DNA of 64,000 nt, from contig NC_009135.1 of the NCBI RefSeq assembly GCF_000016125.1, positions 1,488,001 through 1,552,000 on the forward strand. Reading direction: 5' to 3'. This document shows positions 28,429 to 36,882 of this stretch, piece by piece (within the stretch, counting starts at the first letter, position 1; every line of letters begins with the position of its first letter). The notes under the pieces are model-generated. The model ran no database searches, was not told where the DNA came from, and worked only from the letters and a program-made list of their open reading frames with translations. The DNA is from Methanococcus maripaludis C5 (GTDB taxonomy: Archaea > AGJL01 > Methanococci > Methanococcales > Methanococcaceae). Both the position numbers and the translations under genes were made by a program.

Positions 28429-29046
28429 TTATTTAACGGGGCATACTTCCTCGCAATCTTTACAAAAAATGCAGGAATTTAAATCTACCTTGATAATTTT
28501 AGATTTTAGTGCATCTTGTGGGGATAATAAAGCATTAAGCGGGCAGAATTCAACACATTTCATGCATAAATTGCATTTTTCAGGATTTATTGAAATTTTA
28601 CCGTTTTCAAAAGAAATTGCCTTTTTAGGGCATTTTTGAATACATAATTTACAGTTATTACATTCTTTTGTAACTTCGGGAACTTTTGGAATCGGCATTT
28701 CATTTTTTAAAATTGGAATTGTGCAAAATATTGAACAGTACCCACATTTTATACATTTTTCAGGATCCACTGAATATCGGTTTTTTTCAATTGCATCAAC
28801 AGGACATGCATTTGCACATGCACCGCAGTGCTCACAGATTATATCTCGAAATTTAAAAACAGATATTGCGTTTGTTGGACATACATCAACACATAACCCG
28901 CAACAAATACACTCATCGAGTTCTGGATTCTTAGTTTCCCCGATAAACTTTGGATTTTTATAGGGTTTAAATAAATTAAAAATAATATTTTTTAAAAATT
29001 TTCCTTTTGTAAAAATTTTGTTGAATTCTTCGTCGTTGTAGGACAT
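28429..29046 (-). CDS. Polyferredoxin with six [4Fe-4S] motifs
   Basis: 205 residues containing six CxxCxxCxxxC-type motifs in a row: CICCGLCVDVCP, CEHCGACANACP, CIKCGYCSIFC, CNNCKLCIQKCP, CNLCMKCVEFCP and CIFCKDCEEVCP. The third lacks the usual proline after its last cysteine. It should hold about six clusters and carry electrons between hydrogenases, heterodisulfide reductase or formylmethanofuran dehydrogenase. No hydrogenase gene is near, so the partner is unknown. A basic N-terminus of about 45 residues precedes the first motif. Monocistronic; a tRNA operon lies upstream. Confidence 0.9.
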   Translation of the reverse strand: MSYNDEEFNKIFTKGKFLKNIIFNLFKPYKNPKFIGETKNPELDECICCGLCVDVCPTNAISVFKFRDIICEHCGACANACPVDAIEKNRYSVDPEKCIKCGYCSIFCTIPILKNEMPIPKVPEVTKECNNCKLCIQKCPKKAISFENGKISINPEKCNLCMKCVEFCPLNALLSPQDALKSKIIKVDLNSCIFCKDCEEVCPVK

Positions 29047-29090
29047 GTTTTCACAATAAATCCAAATATATCAATTAGTTTGAATATTAT

Positions 29091-29097
29091 TAAAAAA
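29091..29097 (-). terminator. T-run terminator of the tRNA/5S operon
   Basis: The minus strand reads TTTTTTA immediately after the last tRNA-Asp, a plausible end for the whole operon transcript. Confidence 0.5.
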
Positions 29098-29098
29098 G

Positions 29099-29173
29099 CG
29101 CTCTGGCCGGGATTTGAACCCGAGTCACAGGAGTGACAGTCCTGTATGATAGGCCGAGCTACACCACCAGAGC
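29099..29173 (-). tRNA. tRNA-Asp (GTC), distal copy
   Basis: Cloverleaf with acceptor GCTCTGG/CCAGAGC, anticodon loop CTGTCAC (anticodon GTC) and T-loop GGTTCAAATCC. CCA not encoded. Identical in sequence to the copy at 29298-29372. Last gene of the operon. Confidence 0.95.
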
Positions 29174-29195
29174 ATGTGAAATAAATAATTTTGAG

Positions 29196-29269
29196 CGGGC
29201 CCGAAGGGATTCGAACCCTCGACCGCCTGATTAAAAGTCAGGCGCTCTACCAGACTAAGCTACGGGCCC
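29196..29269 (-). tRNA. tRNA-Lys (TTT), distal copy
   Basis: Acceptor GGGCCCG/CGGGCCC, anticodon loop CTTTTAA (TTT), T-loop GGTTCGAATCC. CCA not encoded. Identical to the copy at 29548-29621, on the other side of the 5S gene. Confidence 0.95.
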
Positions 29270-29297
29270 ATGTTGCGTATGTTGAAAATAGAAAAGG

Positions 29298-29372
29298 CGC
29301 TCTGGCCGGGATTTGAACCCGAGTCACAGGAGTGACAGTCCTGTATGATAGGCCGAGCTACACCACCAGAGC
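29298..29372 (-). tRNA. tRNA-Asp (GTC), proximal copy
   Basis: Same sequence as the distal tRNA-Asp. It lies directly downstream of the 5S rRNA gene in transcription order. Confidence 0.95.
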
Positions 29373-29389
29373 ATGTGAAATGAGAAGTG

Positions 29390-29502
29390 ACCGGCAGCGT
29401 CACATTGTTCCCACCAGATGGCAGTACTTAATGAATCGCTGGAGGGCTTAATTTCCGAGATCGGGATGGGATCGGATGGACACCCCCGCTTTGACCGCCG
29501 TA
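29390..29502 (-). rRNA. rrf: 5S ribosomal RNA, inside a tRNA operon
   Basis: The minus strand shows the conserved archaeal 5S core: GCGGGGGTGTCC, CCCGATCTCGGAAATTAAG and GTACTGCCATCTGGTGGG. Ends are approximate (terminal helix CGGCGG/CTGCCG). It is not next to 16S or 23S genes, as known for extra, unlinked 5S genes in methanococci. It is flanked by tRNA-Lys upstream and tRNA-Asp downstream. Confidence 0.92.
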
Positions 29503-29547
29503 TCAAAACAGCTGGAGTTTGGAACTCCAATGTACGTGTTTTTTGAG

Positions 29548-29621
29548 CGGGCCCGAAGGGATTCGAACCCTCGACCGCCTGATTAAAAGTCAGGCGCTCT
29601 ACCAGACTAAGCTACGGGCCC
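29548..29621 (-). tRNA. tRNA-Lys (TTT), proximal copy
   Basis: Same sequence as 29196-29269; fourth gene of the operon, immediately before 5S. Confidence 0.95.
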
Positions 29622-29637
29622 AGAAAGAATATGTGAG

Positions 29638-29711
29638 TCCCGCGAGCCGGATTTGAACCAGCGACATGCGGATCTACAGTCCGCCGTTCTACCAGTCTGA
29701 ACTATCGCGGG
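29638..29711 (-). tRNA. tRNA-Tyr (GTA)
   Basis: Acceptor CCCGCGA/TCGCGGG with the C1-G72 pair typical of archaeal tRNA-Tyr; anticodon loop CTGTAGA (GTA); no variable-arm extension; CCA not encoded. Confidence 0.95.
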
Positions 29712-29719
29712 AATATAAG

Positions 29720-29796
29720 TGGTGGGCCTGCCCAGATTCGAACTGGGGTTTCAGGATCCCAAATCCCAAAGGATGACCAGGCTACCCCACAGGCCC
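29720..29796 (-). tRNA. tRNA-Pro (TGG), CCA encoded
   Basis: Acceptor GGGCCTG/CAGGCCC, anticodon loop TTTGGGA (TGG), discriminator A followed by an encoded CCA (29720-29722). The anticodon stem has two G-T pairs. It and tRNA-Gln are the only tRNAs in this window with CCA in the DNA. Confidence 0.93.
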
Positions 29797-29842
29797 ATAA
29801 GACGACTTATATTTGAACTTACCTATTTATAAAGGTAACTCA

Positions 29843-29916
29843 AGCCCCGGGGGGGATTCGAACCCCCGACCACCTGATTACAAGTCAGGCGCTCTACCAG
29901 GCTGAGCCACCGAGGC
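29843..29916 (-). tRNA. tRNA-Thr (TGT)
   Basis: Acceptor GCCTCGG/CCGGGGC, anticodon loop CTTGTAA (TGT), discriminator U. First gene of the tRNA/5S operon. A second threonine tRNA with anticodon GGT is at 61922. Confidence 0.95.
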
Positions 29917-29944
29917 AATTTGTTCGCATACTCAATAATAGTAT

Positions 29945-29965
29945 CATTATATATAAAGCTTTCGG
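29945..29965 (-). promoter_or_regulatory. Promoter of the tRNA/5S operon
   Basis: The minus strand reads CCGAAAGCTTTATATATAATG, the classical Methanococcus stable RNA box (BRE plus TATA). A TGCG about 25 bases downstream (29925-29928) is the expected initiation sequence. Confidence 0.88.
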
Positions 29966-30075
29966 TAGTTCAATATTCTTGTTAAATTATTTTTTCAAAT
30001 AATTATCGTGTTTTAGATTTAAAAAGATAGTATATAATTCAATTTAAAGTAAAGATTGAAGTGATAAAGGCAGAA

Positions 30076-30975
30076 TTAGATACCTCTTTTTGCGAGAAGC
30101 TTTTCTTCCGGAATTTCATCGATATTTATTCCAACCATTGCTTCCCCTAAGTTTTTGCTTACTTCTCCGATTACGTCTGCTTTATCGAAGTTGTAGGTTG
30201 CTTCAACGATTGCTTTTGCTCTTACTTCAGGGTTTCCGGATTTGAAAATTCCTGATCCAACAAATACTCCATCACAGCCCATCTGCATCATTAAAGCTGC
30301 ATCTGCAGGTGTTGCAATTCCCCCAGCTGCAAAGTTTACAACAGGGAGTCTTTTAAGTTCTGCAACTTCTGAAATGAGTTCCATTGGAACTTTTAATTCG
30401 TTTCTTGCCATTTGAATTAATTCTGCTTCAAGACCCATTTCTTTGTAGCCCACAACTCTTGCAATTCCTTCGTTAACTGCTCTCATGTGTTTTACAGCTT
30501 CGACAACGTTTCCAGTTCCAGCTTCCCCCTTGGTCCTAATCATTGCTGCTCCTTCATCAATTCTTCTCAAAGCTTCGCCCAAATTTCTTGCACCACAAAC
30601 GAATGGTGCGGTAAATGCTCTTTTATCGATGTGGTTTACTTCGTCAGCAGGAGTTAAAACTTCACTCTCGTCAACCATGTCAACACCGATTGATTCTAAC
30701 ACTTGCGCTTCTACGTAGTGTCCAATTCTTGCTTTTGCCATTACTGGAATTGATACTGCATCTTTAATTTCTAAAATCATTTCTGGGTCGGACATTCTTG
30801 CAACGCCGCCTTGTACCCTAATATCTGCAGGAACTCTTTCCAAAGCCATTACTGCAGCAGCACCTGCATCTTCTGCAATTTGTGCCTGTTCCACGTTTGT
30901 AACATCCATTACAACCCCGTGTTTTACCATTTTAGCAAATCCTCTTTTCAAAAGGTCTGTTCCTAATTTTTTCAT
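30076..30975 (-). CDS. pdxS: Pyridoxal 5'-phosphate synthase, PdxS subunit
   Basis: Lyase half of the ribose-5-phosphate-dependent PLP synthase; condenses ribose 5-phosphate, glyceraldehyde 3-phosphate and ammonia delivered by PdxT. 299 residues, normal length. [20 protein letters not shown] with the catalytic lysine, GEAGTGNV and [17 protein letters not shown] match the TIM barrel. pdxT is not in the window. ATG with GGGAGAG upstream; monocistronic. PLP made here supports the several PLP enzymes in the window (ilvE, mfnA, aminotransferase). Confidence 0.96.
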   Translation of the reverse strand: MKKLGTDLLKRGFAKMVKHGVVMDVTNVEQAQIAEDAGAAAVMALERVPADIRVQGGVARMSDPEMILEIKDAVSIPVMAKARIGHYVEAQVLESIGVDMVDESEVLTPADEVNHIDKRAFTAPFVCGARNLGEALRRIDEGAAMIRTKGEAGTGNVVEAVKHMRAVNEGIARVVGYKEMGLEAELIQMARNELKVPMELISEVAELKRLPVVNFAAGGIATPADAALMMQMGCDGVFVGSGIFKSGNPEVRAKAIVEATYNFDKADVIGEVSKNLGEAMVGINIDEIPEEKLLAKRGI

Positions 30976-31095
30976 TCTATCTCTCCCTTTCTGGTATTTC
31001 CTAATTTAATAAGCGTTTCAAAATTAGTTTTATTTTCAAATATAAAAAAGTATGTCGATTTTTTGATATATCAAATTTAAAAAGGATAATCAATC

Positions 31096-31734
31096 TCAAA
31101 AGCCATTTTCACCGATTAATGGAACAAAAGCAACTTCCAGAAGTTTTTCTTTGAATATTTTACCATTTATTTTCTTGTATCTCATTAAAGTCTGAAAATG
31201 GCTTCCAACAGGTGCAAGTATTATTCCACCATCATTTAACTGTTCAAAAAGTGCTATTGGAACATTTGGTCCAGACGCAGTAACATATATCCGATCATAT
31301 GGTGCATTTTCCAAATATCCTTTTGTACCATCCCCCAAAACCACTTCAACATTCTCGTATCCAAGTTCTGAGAGTACTTGCTTTGATTTTTCAAAAAGTT
31401 CAGGTATTCGTTCTATCGTTGTAACTTTTCCAGATTCACCAACAATTTCAGAAACTACTGCTGCATGATACCCCGAACCGGTTCCAACTTCAAGCACATT
31501 CTGCCCCACATCCAGATCGAGTTCTTCACACATTATTCCAACCATGTGTATTGCAGAAATTGTCTGGCCGCATCCGATTCCTAAAGGGCTGTCGATGTAT
31601 GCGTATTCTTCCATGGCTTTAGGAATAAATTTGTGCCTTGGAACGCTCATTAATGCATCAATTACGCTCTGTTTTTGGATATAACCTTTTGAAATTAAGT
31701 TTCCAATAACCCCAATAATTTCGTTTAAAGGCAT
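31096..31734 (-). CDS. pcm: Protein-L-isoaspartate O-methyltransferase
   Basis: SAM-dependent repair of isoaspartyl residues in aged proteins. 212 residues. The SAM loop is VLEVGTGSGYHAAV, preceded by the family motif IGCGQTISAIHMVG; PYDRIYVTASG follows. GGGGGAG precedes the ATG. It is divergent from the CBS-domain gene, sharing a short promoter space. Confidence 0.95.
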   Translation of the reverse strand: MPLNEIIGVIGNLISKGYIQKQSVIDALMSVPRHKFIPKAMEEYAYIDSPLGIGCGQTISAIHMVGIMCEELDLDVGQNVLEVGTGSGYHAAVVSEIVGESGKVTTIERIPELFEKSKQVLSELGYENVEVVLGDGTKGYLENAPYDRIYVTASGPNVPIALFEQLNDGGIILAPVGSHFQTLMRYKKINGKIFKEKLLEVAFVPLIGENGF

Positions 31735-31813
31735 TGACTCCCCCTAAAAAATTGATTAATATTTATATCTTCAAAAAGATATATAAATCGGCTTTAAACT
31801 CTTGGGTGAATAT

Positions 31814-32296
31814 ATGGAAAATCTTGAAAATGCACTCGAAAAATATCATGACATTAAATTGAAACATGTAATACCGCCAATAAACACAATGCCTGTTGTT
31901 TGTTGTAATGACCCGATTATTAACGTAATGGAACTTTTACGATCAAGACATCACGTTTGGGTTATAAATTGCAAAGAAGAAGGTAGTTTGCTTGGCGTCA
32001 TAAAATATTTAAGTGTTATAGATTTTTTATTGCCTCCGGACAAACATAATCTATACATTGGAAGTACTCGTTCAGCTTTGAAATCGGTAATCGGCGGTGC
32101 AAAAACTGCAAAAGAAGTTATGGAAAAAAATGCACTTGCAATCAGCCATAATTCAACGGTACTTGAAGCATTGTTAAAAATGAAAAGATATAATATCCAG
32201 ATTTTAGCGGTGCTCGATGATGATGAAAGATTAATCGGCGAAATAAGTTTAAAAATACTGATTGACAAATTTTTGAGTCTTTGCTTAACTCAGTAA
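31814..32296 (+). CDS. CBS-domain pair protein
   Basis: About 160 residues, a single Bateman module of two CBS motifs (roughly residues 25-75 and 95-155), likely to bind an adenine nucleotide. I use the ATG at 31814, with GGGTGA upstream, over the TTG at 31802. It lies 18 bases before a cation/proton antiporter gene, so it is probably the cytoplasmic regulator of that transporter. Confidence 0.85.
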   Translation: MENLENALEKYHDIKLKHVIPPINTMPVVCCNDPIINVMELLRSRHHVWVINCKEEGSLLGVIKYLSVIDFLLPPDKHNLYIGSTRSALKSVIGGAKTAKEVMEKNALAISHNSTVLEALLKMKRYNIQILAVLDDDERLIGEISLKILIDKFLSLCLTQ

Positions 32297-32314
32297 ATAA
32301 TAGAGGGGTTTTTA

Positions 32315-33493
32315 ATGGAAATTAGCTGGGTGTTGTTTACCATCGGTATTGCGATAATTTTTGGTAAACTTGGTGACCACCTGATGAATAGATTGGGATT
32401 TCCGGGCGTTCTCGGCGAAATGCTTATGGGGATGCTAATTGGAAATCTGGTATTTTTTGGATTAGTAAGTCCTGATCATCTCACAATTCACAATAACGAA
32501 GTTTTTGATTTTTTATCTAGACTCGGGATTATATTCTTGTTATTTTTAGGTGGGCTTGACACAGATTTATCAGTTTTAAAGAAAACTGGCAAAATTGCGA
32601 CAGTTTCCACGGTTTTTGGTGTTTTAGTTCCACTAGTGATGGGTTATTTTGCAATGCTGTATATGGGATACAGTAGTGTCGAATCGTTTGCAGGAGGTGT
32701 GGTTTTAACTGCAACGAGTATTGGGATTACTGTAAGAGTAATGATGGATTTAGGTGTGCTAAAAAGTGAAGTTGGTGCTGCATCGCTTAGTGCAAGTATT
32801 ATGGATGATTTTTTAGGAATCATGCTGATTATATTTGCAGTAGGTAGCGGTAGTATTCTTGGACTTTTAGGAAAATTCGCAATTTTCTTTATAATTACGG
32901 GATTCCTCGCCATGAAATTTGTAAATAAATTCATCTCATTTTCAGAAAAACTCCATGTAGAAAAAGGAATACTGTCCCTTGCAATTGCAGTTATGTTTTT
33001 ATTCTCGTTTTTAGCAGAGAATTGGTTTGAAGCTGCTATTGAAGGATCTTTTATGGCAGGGTTAGTCCTCTCAAGAACCCCTGAAGGTAAAAATTTAATT
33101 GAAGATGTAAAAACAATAGGCTACAGTATATTAATTCCATTATTCTTTGTGTATACAGGAGCTTCCCTTAATTTAACAATTTTTGGAGATTTTGATGCGC
33201 TTTACCTTGCTTTGGTACTAACTGCAATTGCAATTGTGAGTAAAGTTGTTGGAAGAGGATTTGGTGCCAGAATTATGGGATGGAACATGAAAAAATCGCT
33301 TCAAATGGGAATCGGATCAATTCCAAGAGCAGAAATTGCGTTAATCAACCTTATGGTTGCAATACATGCAGGAGTAATTTCCGAATCCAATGTTGGAAAA
33401 TTCATTGCTGCGACAATGATATTTATCACGATATCGATTATTTCAACCCCCCCACTATTAAAATGGGCTTTTGCAGAGGAATCGGAAATTTAA
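32315..33493 (+). CDS. CPA2-family cation/proton antiporter (NapA/KefB type)
   Basis: 392 residues and about twelve membrane helices. The segment LGMLLIIFAV is preceded by SASIMDDFLG, the place where the transport aspartates of Na+/H+ antiporters lie, and GLDTDLSVLKK resembles helix 3 of the family. There is no C-terminal TrkA-N domain, so regulation is likely supplied by the CBS protein encoded 18 bases upstream. GAGGGG precedes the ATG. Na+/H+ exchange is likely in a marine methanogen; K+ efflux is an alternative. Confidence 0.88.
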   Translation: MEISWVLFTIGIAIIFGKLGDHLMNRLGFPGVLGEMLMGMLIGNLVFFGLVSPDHLTIHNNEVFDFLSRLGIIFLLFLGGLDTDLSVLKKTGKIATVSTVFGVLVPLVMGYFAMLYMGYSSVESFAGGVVLTATSIGITVRVMMDLGVLKSEVGAASLSASIMDDFLGIMLIIFAVGSGSILGLLGKFAIFFIITGFLAMKFVNKFISFSEKLHVEKGILSLAIAVMFLFSFLAENWFEAAIEGSFMAGLVLSRTPEGKNLIEDVKTIGYSILIPLFFVYTGASLNLTIFGDFDALYLALVLTAIAIVSKVVGRGFGARIMGWNMKKSLQMGIGSIPRAEIALINLMVAIHAGVISESNVGKFIAATMIFITISIISTPPLLKWAFAEESEI

Positions 33494-33502
33494 TTCTGTT
33501 TT

Positions 33503-34654
33503 TTATTTTTTTATAGAAATATATGCAAGATAACTTATTAAAAAGGAAAATACTGCCCCTATTTTATACATGTTTGAGATTCCAACGATATCTGAGATAT
33601 ATCCAAGCAGTACTGCTCCAGAAAAGATTCCGACATTTATACTTGCGGTGTAAAGTCCCATTGCTTCTCCTTTTCTTTCATGAGGAATATCTCGAATTGC
33701 AATTGAATTTATTCCAGGAGTACTCATTGAAGCTCCGATCGATGCAATAATCAATGAAATAAACATTGCAGTGAATGATGTGGACATTGCAAGAACAAAC
33801 ATTCCCAAATTACCAATGAAAATTCCGTGTAATATTATGCTGTTTCCTTTTTCGTCGAAAATTTTTCCGAATTTTTTCTGAGTTACTGCGAGAACAAAAT
33901 TCATTGCTGCGAGCATTGCTCCGATTTTAAATGCAGAAATTCCGTAATCATAAGCGTAGATTGCCAGATATGCAAGAATCGCGCCTCTTGAAATTGTTAG
34001 TGCAATATTTATGATAAATGCTGCGCTAAAATTTCTCATTTTTAAAAATTCTAGTGAAAATAAATTTTTCCATGCTAGTTTTTGTTTTTCCAGAGGTTTG
34101 GGACCTTCATCCAGTTTAAAATATGCTATTATTGATGCAATTATCCCTAAAAATCCCCCTACATAAAAAGGAACCAAAAATCCATACATGTCTGCAAGTA
34201 GCCCGCCAAGTAGTGGGCCAACTCCAAAACCAAGAGCTATGGCAGAATTAAATACCCCCATATATTCTCCAAGTTTTGATTTCGGAGAAATCTGTGCGAT
34301 ATATGACCCAGCAATGGGATTTACAAATGCAGAAAAAACCCCCGTAAATGTCCTAACTAATAATATACTTGCAAATCCCGATACCAGACCATAAAATAAA
34401 GTAGTTACCCCATAAAGAAAGGTTCCGCCAACCAAAAATACTTTTTTTCCGTAATTATCAGACAAAGTTCCTGCAGGAAGCTGAAAAATCGTTCTAGCTA
34501 GTGCAAATGAGCCAAAAATCAGCCCGATCTGAAAATTTGATAATCCGTATGACTTTGCAAATATCGCGAGAAGTGGCGAAATCAGCCCGATACCGAGCAT
34601 CGTCACAAAAATTGTGATCCATAAAACGTAAATACCGTTCATTTTTTCTTTCAT
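33503..34654 (-). CDS. Major facilitator superfamily transporter
   Basis: 383 residues, twelve predicted helices. The cytoplasmic loop after helix 2 is GTLSDNYGKKVFL, the MFS signature, with a weaker copy KKFGKIFDEKGN after helix 8. This looks like a drug/proton antiporter-type exporter (DHA1), substrate unknown. It converges with the antiporter gene nine bases away. Confidence 0.87.
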   Translation of the reverse strand: MKEKMNGIYVLWITIFVTMLGIGLISPLLAIFAKSYGLSNFQIGLIFGSFALARTIFQLPAGTLSDNYGKKVFLVGGTFLYGVTTLFYGLVSGFASILLVRTFTGVFSAFVNPIAGSYIAQISPKSKLGEYMGVFNSAIALGFGVGPLLGGLLADMYGFLVPFYVGGFLGIIASIIAYFKLDEGPKPLEKQKLAWKNLFSLEFLKMRNFSAAFIINIALTISRGAILAYLAIYAYDYGISAFKIGAMLAAMNFVLAVTQKKFGKIFDEKGNSIILHGIFIGNLGMFVLAMSTSFTAMFISLIIASIGASMSTPGINSIAIRDIPHERKGEAMGLYTASINVGIFSGAVLLGYISDIVGISNMYKIGAVFSFLISYLAYISIKK

Positions 34655-34796
34655 GACTTTTCACATTTTATTTTTATGATACAATTTCTTTTGATAGATA
34701 AATACCATGTGGCAATTAGAAAAGTTTACAAACCTATAAAAATATGTAATGCTTATTGGAAATAAACCCGAAAAAAACACTAATTGAGGTGTAATT

Positions 34797-34973
34797 ATGG
34801 CATATGTAGTAAAAGAAGATGAATGTATCGCATGTGGAGCTTGTGTTCCCTCATGCCCTGAAAACGCTATCTCAGAAAAAGATGATGGTAAAGCAGTTAT
34901 TGACCCTGCTAAATGTACTGGCTGTGGCGATTGCGCTGATATTTGCCCTGTAGCATGCATTAAAGAAGAATAA
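34797..34973 (+). CDS. 2[4Fe-4S] ferredoxin, 58 residues
   Basis: A short gene encoding MAYVVKEDECIACGACVPSC and so on to IKEE. Two motifs, CIACGACVPSCP and CTGCGDCADICP, each bind a [4Fe-4S] cluster, and the pattern of two near-identical halves is that of clostridial-type ferredoxins. GAGGTG (34786-34791) gives a strong ribosome binding site and ACCTATAAAAATATG upstream is a possible TATA region. It probably serves as a general low-potential carrier for CO2 reduction and pyruvate or 2-oxoglutarate oxidoreductases. Confidence 0.95.
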   Translation: MAYVVKEDECIACGACVPSCPENAISEKDDGKAVIDPAKCTGCGDCADICPVACIKEE

Positions 34974-35018
34974 ATTTGAATCTTTAATATTATTCCCTAT
35001 TTTTAATCTATTTTTAAA

Positions 35019-35567
35019 TTACTCGTAATGAAGGATAAGATTTAATTTTGTAAGTTTTGAACCCTTATTTTCATAAACGTGGGATTTATTCGCATTAAAC
35101 CTGATTGTATCATTTTTTTTAAGGAAATAATCAATTTCACCTATTTTAAGTGCCAATTCACCTTCAAAAACAGTTATAATCTCTTCGGTTCCTTTTACGT
35201 GTCCTTCTGAATAATACTTGTGTCCAGGCTTTATTTCAACAATATATGTTTCAAATCTGTTTTCATCGTCAAATGGAATTATTGGATAGAGTTTATGGCA
35301 TTCCCCCTCAAAAACCGGAGTTAACTCTTCAAAATGTATCAGATCAATTTCTGGTTTTTCATTCTTTAAAAGGGATGTGAATGAAACCTTTAATCCATTT
35401 GAAATCTTTAAAATTGTTGAAATTGTAGGGTTTACCTCCCCTCGTTCTATTTGACCGAGCATACTTTTACTTACTCCAGTTAAATTAGATAAAGCATCTA
35501 AACTCAGATCTTTTCTTTTACGAATAATTTTCAGATTTTTAGAAATTACTTCGTTTAAGTCATTCAT
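35019..35567 (-). CDS. XRE-family HTH regulator with C-terminal cupin domain
   Basis: 182 residues. The N-terminal helix-turn-helix (about residues 8-62; LDALSNLTGVSKSMLGQIER) is followed by a small cupin barrel (about 105-180; GHKYYSEGHVKGTEEIITVF). Such proteins bind a small ligand, often an amino acid or polyamine, and repress or activate a neighbouring catabolic or transport gene. It is divergent from an aminotransferase gene; the 125-base space between holds a repeated 12-mer that may be its operator. Confidence 0.9.
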   Translation of the reverse strand: MNDLNEVISKNLKIIRKRKDLSLDALSNLTGVSKSMLGQIERGEVNPTISTILKISNGLKVSFTSLLKNEKPEIDLIHFEELTPVFEGECHKLYPIIPFDDENRFETYIVEIKPGHKYYSEGHVKGTEEIITVFEGELALKIGEIDYFLKKNDTIRFNANKSHVYENKGSKLTKLNLILHYE

Positions 35568-35583
35568 GGTTTTCCTCGTGCAC

Positions 35584-35637
35584 TATAATGTATATATAGA
35601 TTAAGATATACTACCATATAACCAATATAATGTATAT
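35584..35637. promoter_or_regulatory. Duplicated 12-mer between regulator and aminotransferase: candidate operators
   Basis: TATAATGTATAT occurs at 35584-35595 and again at 35626-35637, 42 bases apart, which is four helical turns. Both overlap likely TATA elements of the divergent genes, so a bound HTH-cupin protein could block both promoters. Confidence 0.45.
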
Positions 35638-35692
35638 TTGTATGTTATGAACTACCAAAAATATATCTTTATCGAAAATTTGGGGAACGCAT

Positions 35693-36880
35693 ATGGCATT
35701 AAGCTACTCAAAACGAATGGAAAAAATTAAATCATCGGAAATAAGGGAAATATTAAAAGTTACCCAGAATCCTGAAATTATATCTTTTGCAGGAGGCCTT
35801 CCTGCACCGGAACTCTTTCCTGTAGAAGAAATAAAAGAAATTTCGGTACTTGTTCTTGATGAACTGGGTCCAGAGTCCCTCCAGTACGACGTAACTGAAG
35901 GGTACCTCCCACTTAGACAGTATATTTCAGAAAGAATGAATAAAGTATTGAAAACAGATGTTACAAAAGATAACATTTTGATCGTCTGCGGGTCCCAACA
36001 AGGTTTGGACTTTTCTGGAAAAGTATTTTTGGATGAAAATGATGTAGTTTTATGTGAAAGTCCAACTTATCTTGGAGCAATCAATGCATTCAAATCATAC
36101 GAACCGCAGTTTAAGGAAGTTCCAACTGACGACTTCGGAATGATTCCAGAAGAGCTTGAAAAAATTTTAAAAACGACATCGAATGTAAAACTCATTTATG
36201 CGATTCCTGATTTTCAAAACCCTACTGGAAAAACATGGACTCTTGAAAGAAGGGAAATATTCATGGAAATAATCGAAAAATATGAAATTCCGGTAATTGA
36301 GGATAACCCTTACGGAGAATTGAGATTTGAGGGAAAAATGTTGCCTTCATTAAAATCAATGGATCAGAATGGCCTTGTAATTCACTTAGGAACGTTTTCA
36401 AAGACTTTTTGTCCTGGTTTGAGGGTAGGGTGGATTGCTGCATCAGAAAATATCCTTGAAAAATATATTCTTGTAAAACAGAGCGGGGATTTGCACACAT
36501 CGTCATTTTCTCAAAGGCTTATTTCAAAAATGCTTGAAAATTATGATTTTGATGAACGAGTCTCCAAATTAAAAGAATTATACAAAGGAAGAAGAGATTT
36601 GATGATTAAAACAATTGCAGAAGAATTTCCAAACGGTCTCAAATATACAAATCCTGAAGGCGGACTTTTTACGTGGGTCGAACTTCCTGAAAATTATAAT
36701 GCACGTGAATTTTTAGATGAATGTATTAAAAATAACGTTGCGATCGTTCCAGGAGGATCATTCTTCCCAAACGGTGGCCATGAAAATTCATTTAGGCTGA
36801 ATTACTCGAACATGTCTAATGAAAGAATAGTTGAAGGAATTAAAAGACTTTCAAAAGTTTTAAAAGAATATTTAAATTAA
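35693..36880 (+). CDS. PLP-dependent aminotransferase, fold type I (2-aminoadipate/aromatic type)
   Basis: 395 residues. The PLP lysine is in GTFSKTFCPGLRVGW; PDFQNPTG is the substrate/PLP-contacting segment and ISFAGGLPAPELFP is the N-terminal motif of the LysN/AroAT (MocR catalytic domain-like) group. No HTH is fused, but a separate regulator is divergently encoded next to it. Substrate could be aromatic, branched or 2-aminoadipate-like amino acids. GGGGAACGC precedes the ATG. Confidence 0.9.
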   Translation: MALSYSKRMEKIKSSEIREILKVTQNPEIISFAGGLPAPELFPVEEIKEISVLVLDELGPESLQYDVTEGYLPLRQYISERMNKVLKTDVTKDNILIVCGSQQGLDFSGKVFLDENDVVLCESPTYLGAINAFKSYEPQFKEVPTDDFGMIPEELEKILKTTSNVKLIYAIPDFQNPTGKTWTLERREIFMEIIEKYEIPVIEDNPYGELRFEGKMLPSLKSMDQNGLVIHLGTFSKTFCPGLRVGWIAASENILEKYILVKQSGDLHTSSFSQRLISKMLENYDFDERVSKLKELYKGRRDLMIKTIAEEFPNGLKYTNPEGGLFTWVELPENYNAREFLDECIKNNVAIVPGGSFFPNGGHENSFRLNYSNMSNERIVEGIKRLSKVLKEYLN

Positions 36881-36882
36881 TT

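Noticed and set aside
29324-29530. 68-codon frame across tRNA-Asp and 5S rRNA
   Set aside because: Overlaps clearly structured RNA genes on the same strand.
34661-34960. 99-codon minus-strand frame opposite the small ferredoxin
   Set aside because: The plus strand holds a perfect two-cluster ferredoxin with a strong ribosome binding site; the antisense frame mirrors its cysteine codons.
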